From the NCBI RefSeq assembly GCF_001202035.1, contig NZ_LGHT01000023.1, positions 38,491 through 102,490 on the forward strand: 64,000 bases of DNA, written 5' to 3'. The DNA is from Pseudorhodobacter wandonensis. Lineage in GTDB: Bacteria > Pseudomonadota > Alphaproteobacteria > Rhodobacterales > Rhodobacteraceae. The notes under the pieces were generated by a model that saw only the letters and a list, made by a program, of their open reading frames with translations, ran no database searches and was not told the DNA's origin. The position numbers and the translations under genes are program-made. This document shows, in pieces, positions 38,840 to 48,257 of this stretch (its first letter is position 1; every line of letters begins with the position of its first letter).

Positions 38840-39847
38840 ATGAAATTCACCAATCTAGCCATGACTGCCGCCGCATTGGCACTGACAACAACTGCAGCTT
38901 TTGCAAGCGCGGGTTGTGATGATGGCGAAGTTAAGATCAAATTTGCGCATGTGACCAACGGGGACAAGCACCCCAAAGGGATTGCCGCGCAACTGTTTGC
39001 CGACCGCGTGAACGCCGAGATGGACGGCAAAGCCTGCGTTGAGGTTTTCCCGAACTCGACCCTTTATGATGACGACCAAGTGCTTGAGGCAATGTTGCAG
39101 GGCGACGTGCAACTGGCTGCGCCGTCCTTGTCGAAATTCGAAGCCTTCACCAAGGTTTTCCAGATTTTCGATCTGCCGTTCATGTTCAAGAACATCGCCG
39201 CTGTGGATGAGTTCCAGAATTCGGAAACCGGCCAAGCCATGAAAGATTCGATGGTGCGCCGCGGTTTGCAAGGTTTGCAGTTCTGGCACAACGGGATGAA
39301 GCAGTTTTCGGCCAACAAGCCATTGCTAGTGCCGGAAGATGCCAAAGGGCTGAAATTCCGCGTGCAGCCATCTGACGTGATTGTCGCGCAGATGGAAGCG
39401 CTGGGCGCAAGCCCGCAGCCAATGGCGTTTTCGGAAGTTTATGGTGCGTTGCAGACCAAAGTTGTGGACGGTCAGGAAAACACCTGGTCGAACATCTATG
39501 GCCAGAAGTTCTATGAAGTCCAAGACGGCACAACCGAAACCAACCACGGCTTGCTGGATTATATGGTCGTCGCATCTGTTGATTGGCTGGACAGCCTTGA
39601 CCCAGCCATTCGCGACCAGATGCTGACGATCTTGAAAGAGGTCACGGTGGAACGCAACGCTGCGGTGAACGAGGTTGACCTCGCGGCGCGCCAGTCGATC
39701 ATCGATGCCGGCGGTGTTATTCGTGAACTGACGCCAGAGCAAAACCAAGCCTGGGTTGATGCGATGAAACCGGTTTGGGCCAAGTTTGCCGAAGGCGTTG
39801 GCCAAGACAACATTGACGCCGCACAGGCGATCAACGCCAAGCACTAA
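38840..39847 (+). CDS. dctP: TRAP transporter substrate-binding protein (DctP, C4-dicarboxylate-like)
   Basis: 335 residues. The signal peptide ends near AAFA-SAGC. The body is close to the classic DctP of Rhodobacter capsulatus in layout: KFAHVTNGDKHPKGIAAQLFA, the VEVFPNSTLYDDDQVLEAML stretch, FDLPFMFKN, FWHNGMKQFSANKPL, KFRVQPSDV and FSEVYGALQTKVVDGQENT. The arginine of KFRVQ is the expected carboxylate ligand. C4-dicarboxylate or a related organic acid is likely. GGGAGAGAG precedes the ATG, and small and large permeases follow. Confidence 0.9.
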   Translation: MKFTNLAMTAAALALTTTAAFASAGCDDGEVKIKFAHVTNGDKHPKGIAAQLFADRVNAEMDGKACVEVFPNSTLYDDDQVLEAMLQGDVQLAAPSLSKFEAFTKVFQIFDLPFMFKNIAAVDEFQNSETGQAMKDSMVRRGLQGLQFWHNGMKQFSANKPLLVPEDAKGLKFRVQPSDVIVAQMEALGASPQPMAFSEVYGALQTKVVDGQENTWSNIYGQKFYEVQDGTTETNHGLLDYMVVASVDWLDSLDPAIRDQMLTILKEVTVERNAAVNEVDLAARQSIIDAGGVIRELTPEQNQAWVDAMKPVWAKFAEGVGQDNIDAAQAINAKH

Positions 39848-39912
39848 GCACGGCATTTGCGGCGCGCCGAGGGATCTGTGCGCCGCCCCACACTTCCTTG
39901 GGAGGGGATGCG

Positions 39913-40593
39913 ATGAGCACGAAATACGTGCCGCGAACGGCCTTGGGCCGCGTTGTCAACACATTCGAAGAATCGGCAATTGCCGTGATTTTGGGCCTGA
40001 TGACCTTGCTGACATTCGCGAATGTGGTTTTGCGATACGGGTTCAACAGCTCTATCTTTTGGGGGTTTGAATTCACGCTGTCGCTGTTTGCCTGGCTGGT
40101 GCTGTTTGGCATGTCTTATGCGGTCAAGGTAACGGCGCATTTGGGCGTCGATGCGGTGATCGTGATGTTTCCCGGCAAAACGCGGCGCATTCTGGCGCTG
40201 GTCGCGGCGGCGCTGTGCATTCTCTACGCGGTTTTGCTGATGAAAGGCGCGTGGGATTACTGGGCGCCCTTTGGCGGGTTTCAGCAAACCGGCGGGCGCT
40301 GGTTTCCCGAAGGATTTATAAAAACGCGCGACCAAGGTTGGTATGAGACGGAAACCATTCCGATGCCCGACTGGTTGCGGTTTATCGAAGGCACGTTCAA
40401 CGCGGGCGAGGCCTATGGCAAGCTGCCACGGTTTATCCCCTATTTCATGCTGCCTTTTGGCAGTGCGCTGTTGTTGTTCCGTTTTGTTCAGGCGGGGTGG
40501 GGCATTGTGACCGGAGAGCGTGAGGGATTGATCGTGAGCCATGAGGCGGAAGACGCAATCGAAGATGTTCGCCACATGAATTACGAGGAATAA
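39913..40593 (+). CDS. dctQ: TRAP transporter small permease (DctQ)
   Basis: 226 residues with four membrane segments, the DctQ family stretch NVVLRYGFNSSIFWGFEFTLSLFAWLVLFG and a long periplasmic insertion between helices 3 and 4 (about 115-160). That insertion is also seen in DctQ of the C4-dicarboxylate systems. The ATG at 39913 is selected because GGGAGGGGATGCG precedes it. It bridges DctP and DctM, and dctM starts three bases after its stop. Confidence 0.9.
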   Translation: MSTKYVPRTALGRVVNTFEESAIAVILGLMTLLTFANVVLRYGFNSSIFWGFEFTLSLFAWLVLFGMSYAVKVTAHLGVDAVIVMFPGKTRRILALVAAALCILYAVLLMKGAWDYWAPFGGFQQTGGRWFPEGFIKTRDQGWYETETIPMPDWLRFIEGTFNAGEAYGKLPRFIPYFMLPFGSALLLFRFVQAGWGIVTGEREGLIVSHEAEDAIEDVRHMNYEE

Positions 40594-40596
40594 GCC

Positions 40597-41985
40597 ATGG
40601 AAGTCATACTTTTATTTGTGATGGTCGTTGGCTTTATGCTGATCGGCGTGCCGATTGCGGTATCGCTGGGCCTGAGTTCCATTCTGTTCTTGCTGATGTT
40701 TTCCGATACGTCGCTGGCCTCGATTGCGCAGACTTTGTATCAGGCGATGGAAGGGCACGCGACGCTGCTGGCCATTCCGTTCTTTATTCTGGCCTCGTCA
40801 TTCATGTCGACGGGCGGGGTAGCGCGGCGGATTATCCGCTTTGCGATTGCCTGCGTGGGGCATTTGCCGGGTGGTCTGGCGATTGCGGGCGTGTTTGCCT
40901 GTATGCTGTTTGCGGCTTTGTCCGGGTCTTCGCCGGCAACTGTTGTGGCAATCGGGTCGATTGTGATTGCGGCGATGCGGCAGGTTGGGTATTCCAAGGA
41001 TTTCGCGGCGGGCGTCATTTGTAACGCAGGCACGCTGGGGATTCTGATCCCGCCGTCGATTGTGATGGTGGTTTATGCCTCGGCGACCGATGTTTCGGTC
41101 GGGCGGATGTTTTTGGCAGGCGTTATTCCGGGATTGTTGGCAGGCTTTATGCTGATGGCGACGATTTTGGGTATTGCGATTGTGAAAAAGCTGCCCAAGG
41201 GCGATTGGAACGGCTGGGGCGAAGTGTGGGAAAGCTTCCGCGATGCGTTCTGGGGGCTGATGCTGATTGCGATCATCATGGTCGGTCTCTATGGCATTCC
41301 GGGCATTACCAGCGGGATATTTACGCCCACCGAGGCGGCGGCGGTCGCTGCGGTTTACGCGTTCTTTGTTGCGAACTTTATCTATCGCGATATGGGGCCG
41401 TTGCAGGATGATGCGGGCAATGTAGCCTTGTGGCGCAAGCCGCAGGCGATACTGACCAGCTTTTTCCACAAGGACACACAGGCGACGCTGTTCGAGGCCG
41501 GCAAGCTGACCATCACTTTGATGTTCATCATCGCCAACGCGTTGATCTTGAAGCATGTTCTGACGGATGAGCAGATTCCGCAAAAGATTACCGAGGCGAT
41601 GTTGGGCGCTGGTCTGGGGATGATTACCTTCCTGATTATCGTCAACGTGATCTTGTTGATTGGCGGTCAGTTCATGGAACCGTCGGGGCTGATTCTGATT
41701 GTCGCACCGTTGGTGTTCCCGATCGCGATTGAGCTGGGGGTAGACCCGATCCATCTGGGCATCATCATGGTGGTGAACATGGAAATCGGGATGATTACGC
41801 CGCCGGTCGGGTTGAACCTGTTTGTGACCTCGGGCGTGGCGGGGATGCCGATCATGCGGGTGGTGCGGGCGTCGCTGCCGTTTTTGGCGGTGTTGTTCGT
41901 GTTCCTGATCATGATCACCTATATCCCGTTTCTTTCAACCTGGTTGCCAACGTCAATCATGGGGCCGGAGACGATTATCAAGTGA
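40597..41985 (+). CDS. dctM: TRAP transporter large permease (DctM)
   Basis: 462 residues, 12 or more membrane helices, DctM family: VPIAVSLGLSSILFLLMF, LFAALSGSSPATVVAIGSIV, LGILIPPSIVMVVYASATDVSVGRMFLAGVIPG and IFTPTEAAAVAAVYAFFVA. An extra loop of about 35 residues in the middle (after IYRDMGPLQDD) makes it longer than the DctM of the first TRAP system. It imports organic acids with sodium coupling. A hairpin lies just past its stop. Confidence 0.93.
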   Translation: MEVILLFVMVVGFMLIGVPIAVSLGLSSILFLLMFSDTSLASIAQTLYQAMEGHATLLAIPFFILASSFMSTGGVARRIIRFAIACVGHLPGGLAIAGVFACMLFAALSGSSPATVVAIGSIVIAAMRQVGYSKDFAAGVICNAGTLGILIPPSIVMVVYASATDVSVGRMFLAGVIPGLLAGFMLMATILGIAIVKKLPKGDWNGWGEVWESFRDAFWGLMLIAIIMVGLYGIPGITSGIFTPTEAAAVAAVYAFFVANFIYRDMGPLQDDAGNVALWRKPQAILTSFFHKDTQATLFEAGKLTITLMFIIANALILKHVLTDEQIPQKITEAMLGAGLGMITFLIIVNVILLIGGQFMEPSGLILIVAPLVFPIAIELGVDPIHLGIIMVVNMEIGMITPPVGLNLFVTSGVAGMPIMRVVRASLPFLAVLFVFLIMITYIPFLSTWLPTSIMGPETIIK

Positions 41986-41991
41986 AGAAGC

Positions 41992-42009
41992 GGGGGCGCT
42001 CGCGCCCCC
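41992..42009. terminator. Hairpin between dctM and the convergent LysR gene
   Basis: GGGGGCG and CGCCCCC pair perfectly around the tetraloop CTCG, directly after the dctM stop. There is no long T tract. It separates dctM from the convergent LysR gene. Confidence 0.6.
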
Positions 42010-42080
42010 CTTCGCCTGACGGCGAATTCCCCCCTGAGGATATTTGTGCCGAACAGAAAGCGGGGTCTTTTTGTGGAGCT

Positions 42081-43037
42081 TTAGCGGTAGGTGCGCTCTG
42101 ACAGAGGGGTCTGGGTGAGCGTGGCGTTGAGGTTGTGTAACAGGCCCGCCTCGGCCCCGTTTTTGGTGCGTTTGGGGTTGGTGAGCAGGTAGATGTCAAT
42201 CGCAGGCAGGTTGGAATAGGGCGGCAATTGCCAAAGCAGACCTTGGGCGACGTCGCGCTGGGCCACGTGGACAGGCAACGCCCCGATGCCGATGTTGGAG
42301 ATGATCATCCGCCGCACCTCGGGCAGGCTGGAGGAGATGCCTTTTAAACCCGGTTTCATGCAGAGTTGTTGGCGCAGACCTGCGACGCCAAAGAGTGGGC
42401 CGTTTACCTCATCTGTCTGGAAAGACACGGCATTTTCGCCTTTTAATTCGGTCAGGCGGATATCGTCGCGGCCAAAAAGCCGGTGTTTGGGGCCGCAGTA
42501 AAAGCCGAAATATTCGCGGTAAAGCACTTGGGTTTCCAGCCGCAAAGGTGGTTCTTGCAGCAGGCAAATGCCCAGAGTGACGCGGTTTTGCTGCACATGG
42601 GCGATAACCTCGGCGCTGTCTATGGTTGAGATGGAATAGGTGACCTGCGGGTGTGCGGCGTTGAACTGTTCCAGCACGGTATCGAAGTGGCGTGAGACGA
42701 CATGGCTGGCAACAGCGATGCTGATATGGCCGGTGATTTGGTCGTCCATCCCGCTCATCAGATTGGGCAGTTGCGAGATGGTGCCAAAGACTGATCGGGC
42801 CTCGGCATAGAGCACCTGCCCGAGGGGGGTGACGCTGAAATGATTGGGCGAGCGGTTCACCAATTTGCGGCCAAAGCTATCCTCAAGCCGTTTGAGCGCT
42901 GCTGAAATGGTGGGTTGTTTCAGGCCTAGGAAATTGGCGGCGGGCGTGATGCCGCCTTCATCGACCACAACCATAAAGGTGCGCAGCAGGTTCCAATCGA
43001 GTTGCCAGGGCAGGCGCTGTTCGTATTTTTTCAGCAT
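42081..43037 (-). CDS. LysR-family regulator divergent from the ABC/BKACE cluster
   Basis: 318 residues. A LysR winged helix spans about 10-75 (LLRTFMVVVDEGGITPAANFLGLKQPTISAALKRLEDSFG, LVNRSPNHFSVTPLG), then a substrate-sensing domain. The ATG at 43037 is used; a TTG two codons upstream is possible, and neither has a strong ribosome site. The 142-base divergent gap to the binding-protein gene is AT-rich. By position it should control the uptake and degradation genes that follow on the plus strand. Confidence 0.88.
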   Translation of the reverse strand: MLKKYEQRLPWQLDWNLLRTFMVVVDEGGITPAANFLGLKQPTISAALKRLEDSFGRKLVNRSPNHFSVTPLGQVLYAEARSVFGTISQLPNLMSGMDDQITGHISIAVASHVVSRHFDTVLEQFNAAHPQVTYSISTIDSAEVIAHVQQNRVTLGICLLQEPPLRLETQVLYREYFGFYCGPKHRLFGRDDIRLTELKGENAVSFQTDEVNGPLFGVAGLRQQLCMKPGLKGISSSLPEVRRMIISNIGIGALPVHVAQRDVAQGLLWQLPPYSNLPAIDIYLLTNPKRTKNGAEAGLLHNLNATLTQTPLSERTYR

Positions 43038-43179
43038 AGACAAGATCTATCCAAACCATTTTTATTATCTATTTGCCCTATGATGCCAGTCAATGCAACT
43101 TATGTGTCATTGATCGCCTTTGGTTGTGAAAGCAGCGCGGCGGCCCAAAAACAAACATTCAACCGGGAGAAAACTGAAC

Positions 43180-43965
43180 ATGAGCAAAATTGGAAACATT
43201 CTGCGCCGTACCGTTCTTGCAGGCGGTGTGGCTGCTATGGGCATGGCGCTGGCACCTGCGGCTTTTGCCGATGAGCTGGACGCAATCAAAGAGCGCGGCG
43301 TTTTGAAGATTGCGATGAGCGGGCAGTACCCGCCTTTTAACTTTGTGAATGAAAAGAACGAAGTTGTGGGGTTTGACCCGGCGATCGGTACCGAGATCGC
43401 CAAGCGGATGGGCCTGAAGACCGAGATTATCACCACTGCCTGGGATGGCATTATCGGAGGCTTGCTGGCCAATAAATACGACGCTGTTGTAGGCTCGATG
43501 TCGATCACCGAGGAACGTGACAAGGTGATTGATTTTGTCGGGCCATATTACACCACCAAGCGTGCGATTTTCACCAAGAAGGGTTCGCCAATTACGAGCG
43601 TCGAGCAGTTGAAAGACGTGAAAGTGGGCGTGACCTTGGGCGAGACGCATGAGCAATGGGCGCGGGACCAAGGCTATGACATCAACACCTACAAAGGCCT
43701 GCCCGAGCTGTTGCTGGAGCTGACCAATGGCCGTGTCGATGCGATTGTGAACGATTCGATTCCGGTGATGCTGGCGATGAAAGCCGGCCAATATGACCTC
43801 GCGGTGATTGATGACCCGTCGGCTGTGCCAGTGGGCGCAGGGATTGCTATTCGTGAAGGTAACCCGGAACTGGCGGCAGCGATGAAGGCTGCGTTGGACA
43901 GCATGATGGAAGACGGCACCTATCTTGCGATCGCCAACGAATGGGTCGGCGGCGACATTCGCTGA
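43180..43965 (+). CDS. Polar amino acid-type ABC transporter binding protein
   Basis: 261 residues. A signal peptide ends near AAFA-DELDA. The body is an SBP_bac_3 protein: GVLKIAMSGQYPPFNFVNEKNEVVGFD, then AWDGIIGGLLANKYDAVVGSMSIT, IDFVGPYYTTK and VGVTLGETHEQW. Family members bind amino acids, polyamine-like amines or small zwitterions. GGGAGA precedes the ATG at 43180; the longer open frame is dismissed. An intrinsic terminator directly follows, so this message should exceed that of the downstream genes. Confidence 0.92.
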   Translation: MSKIGNILRRTVLAGGVAAMGMALAPAAFADELDAIKERGVLKIAMSGQYPPFNFVNEKNEVVGFDPAIGTEIAKRMGLKTEIITTAWDGIIGGLLANKYDAVVGSMSITEERDKVIDFVGPYYTTKRAIFTKKGSPITSVEQLKDVKVGVTLGETHEQWARDQGYDINTYKGLPELLLELTNGRVDAIVNDSIPVMLAMKAGQYDLAVIDDPSAVPVGAGIAIREGNPELAAAMKAALDSMMEDGTYLAIANEWVGGDIR

Positions 43966-43977
43966 ACTGTGAAATCT

Positions 43978-44008
43978 GGCCTGCCGGGCATTCCGGCGGG
44001 CCATTTTT
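43978..44008 (+). terminator. Intrinsic terminator between the binding protein and creatininase genes
   Basis: GGCCTGCCGG and CCGGCGGGCC form a ten-base-pair stem with one G-T pair and loop GCATT, followed by A and five T. This is the clearest intrinsic terminator in the window. Partial read-through would set the binding protein above the permeases and enzymes. Confidence 0.8.
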
Positions 44009-44024
44009 ACCTAGAGGGCCGCGC

Positions 44025-44816
44025 ATGACGACAACTTACGGACATTTGACATGGGAAAACGTGCGCGATGCCGATAAGGACCGCGTGGTTATTCTGAACG
44101 TCTCGGCGACAGAGGATCACGGGCCGCATATGCCGCTGGATACCGATACGGTTTTGGGCATGGCTGTGGCAGAGGGCGTGGCGGCGGCCGCACCGGATGA
44201 GGTGTTTGTGATGCCCGCTGTGCCCTATGGGTTCAACGAGCATCATAAGGATTTTCCGGGGGTAATCTGGATTCAGCCCGAAACGCTGATCGCCTTTGTC
44301 TGTGATATTTGCAAGTCATTGGCGCATCACGGCTTTCGGCGGATTTTGCTGTTGAACAGCCACGGGTCCAACCATCCGGTTCTGGACCTTGCGGCGCGGA
44401 AAACGGTGATTGAGACGGGGGTTATCTGCGTCTCGGCCAGTTATTGGAACCTGATGTCGGCACGAATTAATGAGATTCGCACGTCCGAGATGGGCGGGAT
44501 TGCCCATGCCGGTGAATTTGAGGCGGCGATGTATATGCATTTGCACCCCGAGCGGGTCGATCTGTCCCGCGCCGCTACGCAAAATGTGCATGATGCGAAC
44601 AGCAAGTTTTTCAACCTCGATCTGGCGGGCAAAGGCGGCGGCGCCATGCTGATGCGGTGGTGGTCGGCGGTGTCACCCGATGGCACGATGGGCGACCCGA
44701 CGGTGGCAACGGCCGGGAATGGCAAGAAGTTTTTAGCTGCGGCGATTGAGGAAACCACCGCCCTTGTCCGTGAAATCCGCGCGTTGCCGATTTTGCCGCG
44801 CACCGATCATCATTAG
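44025..44816 (+). CDS. Creatininase-family amidohydrolase
   Basis: 263 residues with the creatininase metal-site pattern: ATEDHGPHMPLDTDT, YGFNEHHKDFPG, LLLNSHGSNHPV and GGIAHAGEFEAAMYMH. The family hydrolyses cyclic or open C-N bonds in small molecules such as creatinine, formamides and lactams. Lying between the binding-protein and permease genes, it probably performs the first cytoplasmic step on the imported compound. The start at 44025 follows AGAGGG; the frame continues upstream through the terminator as a shadow. It ends 8 bases before the first permease gene. Confidence 0.88.
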   Translation: MTTTYGHLTWENVRDADKDRVVILNVSATEDHGPHMPLDTDTVLGMAVAEGVAAAAPDEVFVMPAVPYGFNEHHKDFPGVIWIQPETLIAFVCDICKSLAHHGFRRILLLNSHGSNHPVLDLAARKTVIETGVICVSASYWNLMSARINEIRTSEMGGIAHAGEFEAAMYMHLHPERVDLSRAATQNVHDANSKFFNLDLAGKGGGAMLMRWWSAVSPDGTMGDPTVATAGNGKKFLAAAIEETTALVREIRALPILPRTDHH

Positions 44817-44824
44817 GGGGCGGC

Positions 44825-45472
44825 ATGGATTTTGAACTTATCCTGCGGGTCTATCCGTTTTTCCTTGAGGCGGCTTGGGTCACGATAGAGCTGTCGGTTC
44901 TAACCACCATTCTGGGCCTGATCTGCGGGGCTTTGGGGGCGGCGGCGCGGATGTCGCGCAGCGCGATCTTGCGGGCAATCGGTGCCACCTATGTCAGCAT
45001 TTTTCGTGGCACGCCGGCGTTGATTCAGCTTTTCATCTTTTATTTCGGTGGACCGCAGATTGGCATTCAGCTCGATGCGTTTGAGGCGGGGGTGATTGGG
45101 CTTGGCGTCAATATCGGCGCCTATATGGCCGAAACCATGCGTGGCGCGATCCAATCGGTCGATAAGGGCCAGACCGAGGCTGCACGCACGCTGGGGATGA
45201 GCCGCTGGGAGACCATGCGCAAGGTTGTGCTGCCCCAAGCGATGCGGATGATGATCCGGCCGCTGGGGGTGAACATTAACGCGCTGATCAAAGGCACGGC
45301 GCTGGTTGCGGCCATCTCGGTGATTGAACTGACCTATACGGCGCAGCGCTATATTGGCAGCACCTATAAACCGTTTGAGATGTTTTTGCTGTCGGGTGCT
45401 TTGTACATGATCATTATTTACGTGGTTGGCCAAGGGATTAACTGGCTAGACCGCAAGGCGCGGATTACATGA
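44825..45472 (+). CDS. Polar amino acid-type ABC transporter permease 1
   Basis: 215 residues, about five membrane helices, His/Glu/Gln/Arg/opine permease family: the EAA loop QSVDKGQTEAARTLGMSRWETMRKVVLPQAMR is clear, preceded by FRGTPALIQLFIFYFGGPQIG. It forms a heterodimeric channel with permease 2, encoded 12 bases downstream. The start follows GGGGGCGGC. Confidence 0.92.
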   Translation: MDFELILRVYPFFLEAAWVTIELSVLTTILGLICGALGAAARMSRSAILRAIGATYVSIFRGTPALIQLFIFYFGGPQIGIQLDAFEAGVIGLGVNIGAYMAETMRGAIQSVDKGQTEAARTLGMSRWETMRKVVLPQAMRMMIRPLGVNINALIKGTALVAAISVIELTYTAQRYIGSTYKPFEMFLLSGALYMIIIYVVGQGINWLDRKARIT

Positions 45473-45484
45473 AGGGGCATCACC

Positions 45485-46141
45485 ATGGGGCTTGATTTCA
45501 GTGTAGTGCCCAGCTACTTCGGCGTGCTTTTGCAAGGCATGGGCTGGACAATTGCCATCACCATTGGCGCGGGGTTGCTGTCGTTTTTCGGCGGGATCAT
45601 TTTTGCGGTGGCCGCGCTTTATGGCCATTGGGTTATCCGCCTGCCGATGCGGGGTTTCGCATGGCTTTTCATGGGCACACCGTTGTTGCTGCAATTGTTT
45701 CTGATCTACTTCGGCCTTATTCAGATTGGCATCGATCTGCCTGCCTTTGTTGCCGGGGTCATCGGTTTGGGGCTGCATTTTGCGGTGTATAATTCCGAAT
45801 TGATTCAGGCGTCTATTCTGGCGGTGGATAAGGGCCAGTATGAGGGCGCGCGGACGTTGGGCCTGTCGCGCGGGCAAACCCTGCGGCGGATTATCATTCC
45901 GCAAGCCGTGCGTGCCGTGATACCGCCGATGGGCAATAATATGATCGCCTTGCTAAAGGATTCCGCGCTGGTCTCGGTGATCGGCGTGATGGAGCTGACA
46001 CTTGCCGCTCAGCAGGCGATTTCGCGCACTTACCGGCCGTTTGAATTCTATCTTGCTGCCGCTTTTTGCTACTACATCATCAACCTCGCGCTAGAGGCTG
46101 GCCTGCGCCGGCTGGAACGCCGCATTGCCGCTTCGCGCTAA
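45485..46141 (+). CDS. Polar amino acid-type ABC transporter permease 2
   Basis: 218 residues, same family as the gene before it: FMGTPLLLQLFLIYFGLIQIG, VDKGQYEGARTLGLSRGQTLRRIIIPQAVR and NNMIALLKDSALVSVIGVMELT. It completes the membrane domain of the importer. GAAGGGG precedes the ATG, and the ATPase gene starts 15 bases later. Confidence 0.92.
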   Translation: MGLDFSVVPSYFGVLLQGMGWTIAITIGAGLLSFFGGIIFAVAALYGHWVIRLPMRGFAWLFMGTPLLLQLFLIYFGLIQIGIDLPAFVAGVIGLGLHFAVYNSELIQASILAVDKGQYEGARTLGLSRGQTLRRIIIPQAVRAVIPPMGNNMIALLKDSALVSVIGVMELTLAAQQAISRTYRPFEFYLAAAFCYYIINLALEAGLRRLERRIAASR

Positions 46142-46156
46142 GGAAAAGGGATCGGG

Positions 46157-46924
46157 ATGACATCTGCTTTCGTTGAAATCAAGAATGCCGCCAAGAGTTT
46201 TGGCAAATTGCAGGTATTGAAAGACATCAACCTGACCGTCGATCGCGGGCAGATCGTCGCGATTATCGGGCCGTCTGGTTCGGGTAAATCGACACTGCTG
46301 CGCGCGATAAACGAGCTGGACCCGCTGACCTCGGGCGAGGTGTGGCTGGAAGGCGTGCAGATCAACCGCAAGCTGCCGCATCGCCAATACGAAAAGCACG
46401 TCAATCAGGTGCGCCAAGATATTGGTATGGTTTTTCAGCACTTTAACCTGTTTCCGCACCTTACTGTGCGCGGCAATATCACCCTTGCTCCGCGCATGTT
46501 GAAAGGGCTGTCTGAGGCCGAGGCGAACAAGCTGGCCGAAGAGCAGCTGACCAAAGTGGGGTTGCTGGAAAAGATTGACGAATACCCTTCGCGGCTGTCG
46601 GGGGGGCAAAAGCAGCGGGTTGCGATTGCGCGGGCCTTGGCGATGAAACCCAAGGTGATGCTGTTTGATGAGGCGACAAGCGCCCTTGATCCTGAGCTGG
46701 TCGAAGAGGTGAATATGGTCATGAAGCAACTGGCCGAAGAGCACATGACCATGATCATCGTCACGCATGAGATGGACTTTGCGGCCTCGGTCTGTGACCG
46801 TGTTTTGTTTATGGACCAAGGGGTTGTGGTTGAGGAAGGCCCGCCTTCGGTTATTTTCAAAACCCCGAAGGAAGAACGCACCCGCAATTTCCTGCGCAAG
46901 CATCTTGCGCGGAACGGGGGCTGA
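46157..46924 (+). CDS. Polar amino acid-type ABC transporter ATPase
   Basis: 255 residues, complete ABC domain: Walker [10 protein letters not shown] (about 36-44), signature LSGGQKQRV, Walker [16 protein letters not shown] and the H-loop [10 protein letters not shown]. It belongs to the GlnQ/HisP type. It drives the importer made of the two preceding permeases and the binding protein. GGATCGGG precedes the ATG, and the aminotransferase gene starts one base after its stop. Confidence 0.94.
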   Translation: MTSAFVEIKNAAKSFGKLQVLKDINLTVDRGQIVAIIGPSGSGKSTLLRAINELDPLTSGEVWLEGVQINRKLPHRQYEKHVNQVRQDIGMVFQHFNLFPHLTVRGNITLAPRMLKGLSEAEANKLAEEQLTKVGLLEKIDEYPSRLSGGQKQRVAIARALAMKPKVMLFDEATSALDPELVEEVNMVMKQLAEEHMTMIIVTHEMDFAASVCDRVLFMDQGVVVEEGPPSVIFKTPKEERTRNFLRKHLARNGG

Positions 46925-46925
46925 T

Positions 46926-48257
46926 ATGAGCAACCTGTTTTACCAAACCAAATCCCCGCGCCCCGTTCTCGACCGCGCCGAGGGCATCTACATGTGGGAT
47001 GTGAACGGCAAGCGCTATATTGATGGCTCGTCCGGTGCGATGGTGTCAAACCTTGGCCATTCCGACCCTGCGGTTCTGGAGGCGATGCGGGCGCAGATGG
47101 ATAAATCCACTTTTGGTTATCGCTTGCATTTTCAGACCGAGAGTTCCGAAGAACTGGCGCGGATGACCGCGGATCTGGCGCCCGAGGGGATGAACAAGGT
47201 GTTTTTCGTGTCCGGCGGGTCCGAGGCGGTGGAAAGCACGCTGAAGCTGGCGCGGCAATATGTGATTACCCAAGGGCAGCCGCAGCGGTTCAAGGTGATC
47301 TCGCGCTATCCCAGTTATCACGGTTGCACGCTGGGCGCGCTGGCGATTACCGGCTATGCGCCGATGGCCGCGCCCTTTGATCCGATGATGCAGCGGATGC
47401 CGAAAATTCCGGCCCCGCGGGCCTATCTGGACGGGTTGGATATGGATGACCCCGCGACGGGCTTGCACTATGCCAACATGCTGGAAACAGCGATTTTGCA
47501 AGAGGGGCCAGAAACGGTTTTGGCCTTTATTGTGGAACCGGTGGGTGGGGCCTCAACAGGTGCTTTGGTGCCGCCTGCGGGCTATATGCAGCGTATTCGC
47601 GAGATATGTACCCAGTATGGTGTGTTGCTGATCCATGATGAGGTAATGACAGGCGGCGGCCGCACGGGCCGGTTTTTCGGCGCCGAGCATTGGGGCACAA
47701 CGCCGGATTTGATCGCGCTGTCCAAAGGGTTTGGCGCGGGCTATGCGCCGCTGGGGGCGATGATTGCACGGGATGACATGGTCGAGGCCGTCATGGCCAA
47801 TGGCGGGTTTATTCACGGCTTTACCTATGCGGGCAACCCGCTGGCCTGTGCGGCGGGGGTGGCGGTGCTGACCCAGATTGCCAAGCGCGATTTGGCCGGA
47901 AACGCCGCCCGCATGGGTGCAGCCTTGCAGCGGCGGCTAGGGGGCTTGATGCAACGCTATGCCCTGATCGGCGATGTGCGCGGCAAGGGGCTGCTGACAG
48001 CATTTGAACTGGTGGCCGATCGCCAGACAATGGCGCCGCTGAACCCGGCGTTGAATGCCCATGCGCGCTTGGTCGATATTGCCTATGACAACGGCCTGAT
48101 CATCTATTCCCGCCGCACGCGGGGCGGCACGTCCGGTGATCATTTCCTTGTCTGCCCGCCGCTGATCACGACCGAGGCGCAGCTGGATGAGATCACCGAT
48201 TTGCTGGACCGGTCACTGGCGCAATATGTGGCGGAACTGCCCGCAAGTGTGGCCTGA
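46926..48257 (+). CDS. Class III PLP-dependent aminotransferase
   Basis: 443 residues, omega-aminotransferase fold. The PLP lysine is K267 in LSKGFGAGY. Other family points are FVSGGSEAVESTLKLAR, the SYHGCTLGALAIT segment, FIVEPVGGASTGALVPP and LIHDEVMTGGGRTG. Such enzymes transfer an amino group from a terminal or beta position of diamines, omega-amino acids or beta-amino acids. In this cluster it would make the keto acid that the following BKACE enzyme cleaves. The open frame begins inside the ATPase gene, but the ATG at 46926 gives the normal N-terminus. Confidence 0.93.
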   Translation: MSNLFYQTKSPRPVLDRAEGIYMWDVNGKRYIDGSSGAMVSNLGHSDPAVLEAMRAQMDKSTFGYRLHFQTESSEELARMTADLAPEGMNKVFFVSGGSEAVESTLKLARQYVITQGQPQRFKVISRYPSYHGCTLGALAITGYAPMAAPFDPMMQRMPKIPAPRAYLDGLDMDDPATGLHYANMLETAILQEGPETVLAFIVEPVGGASTGALVPPAGYMQRIREICTQYGVLLIHDEVMTGGGRTGRFFGAEHWGTTPDLIALSKGFGAGYAPLGAMIARDDMVEAVMANGGFIHGFTYAGNPLACAAGVAVLTQIAKRDLAGNAARMGAALQRRLGGLMQRYALIGDVRGKGLLTAFELVADRQTMAPLNPALNAHARLVDIAYDNGLIIYSRRTRGGTSGDHFLVCPPLITTEAQLDEITDLLDRSLAQYVAELPASVA

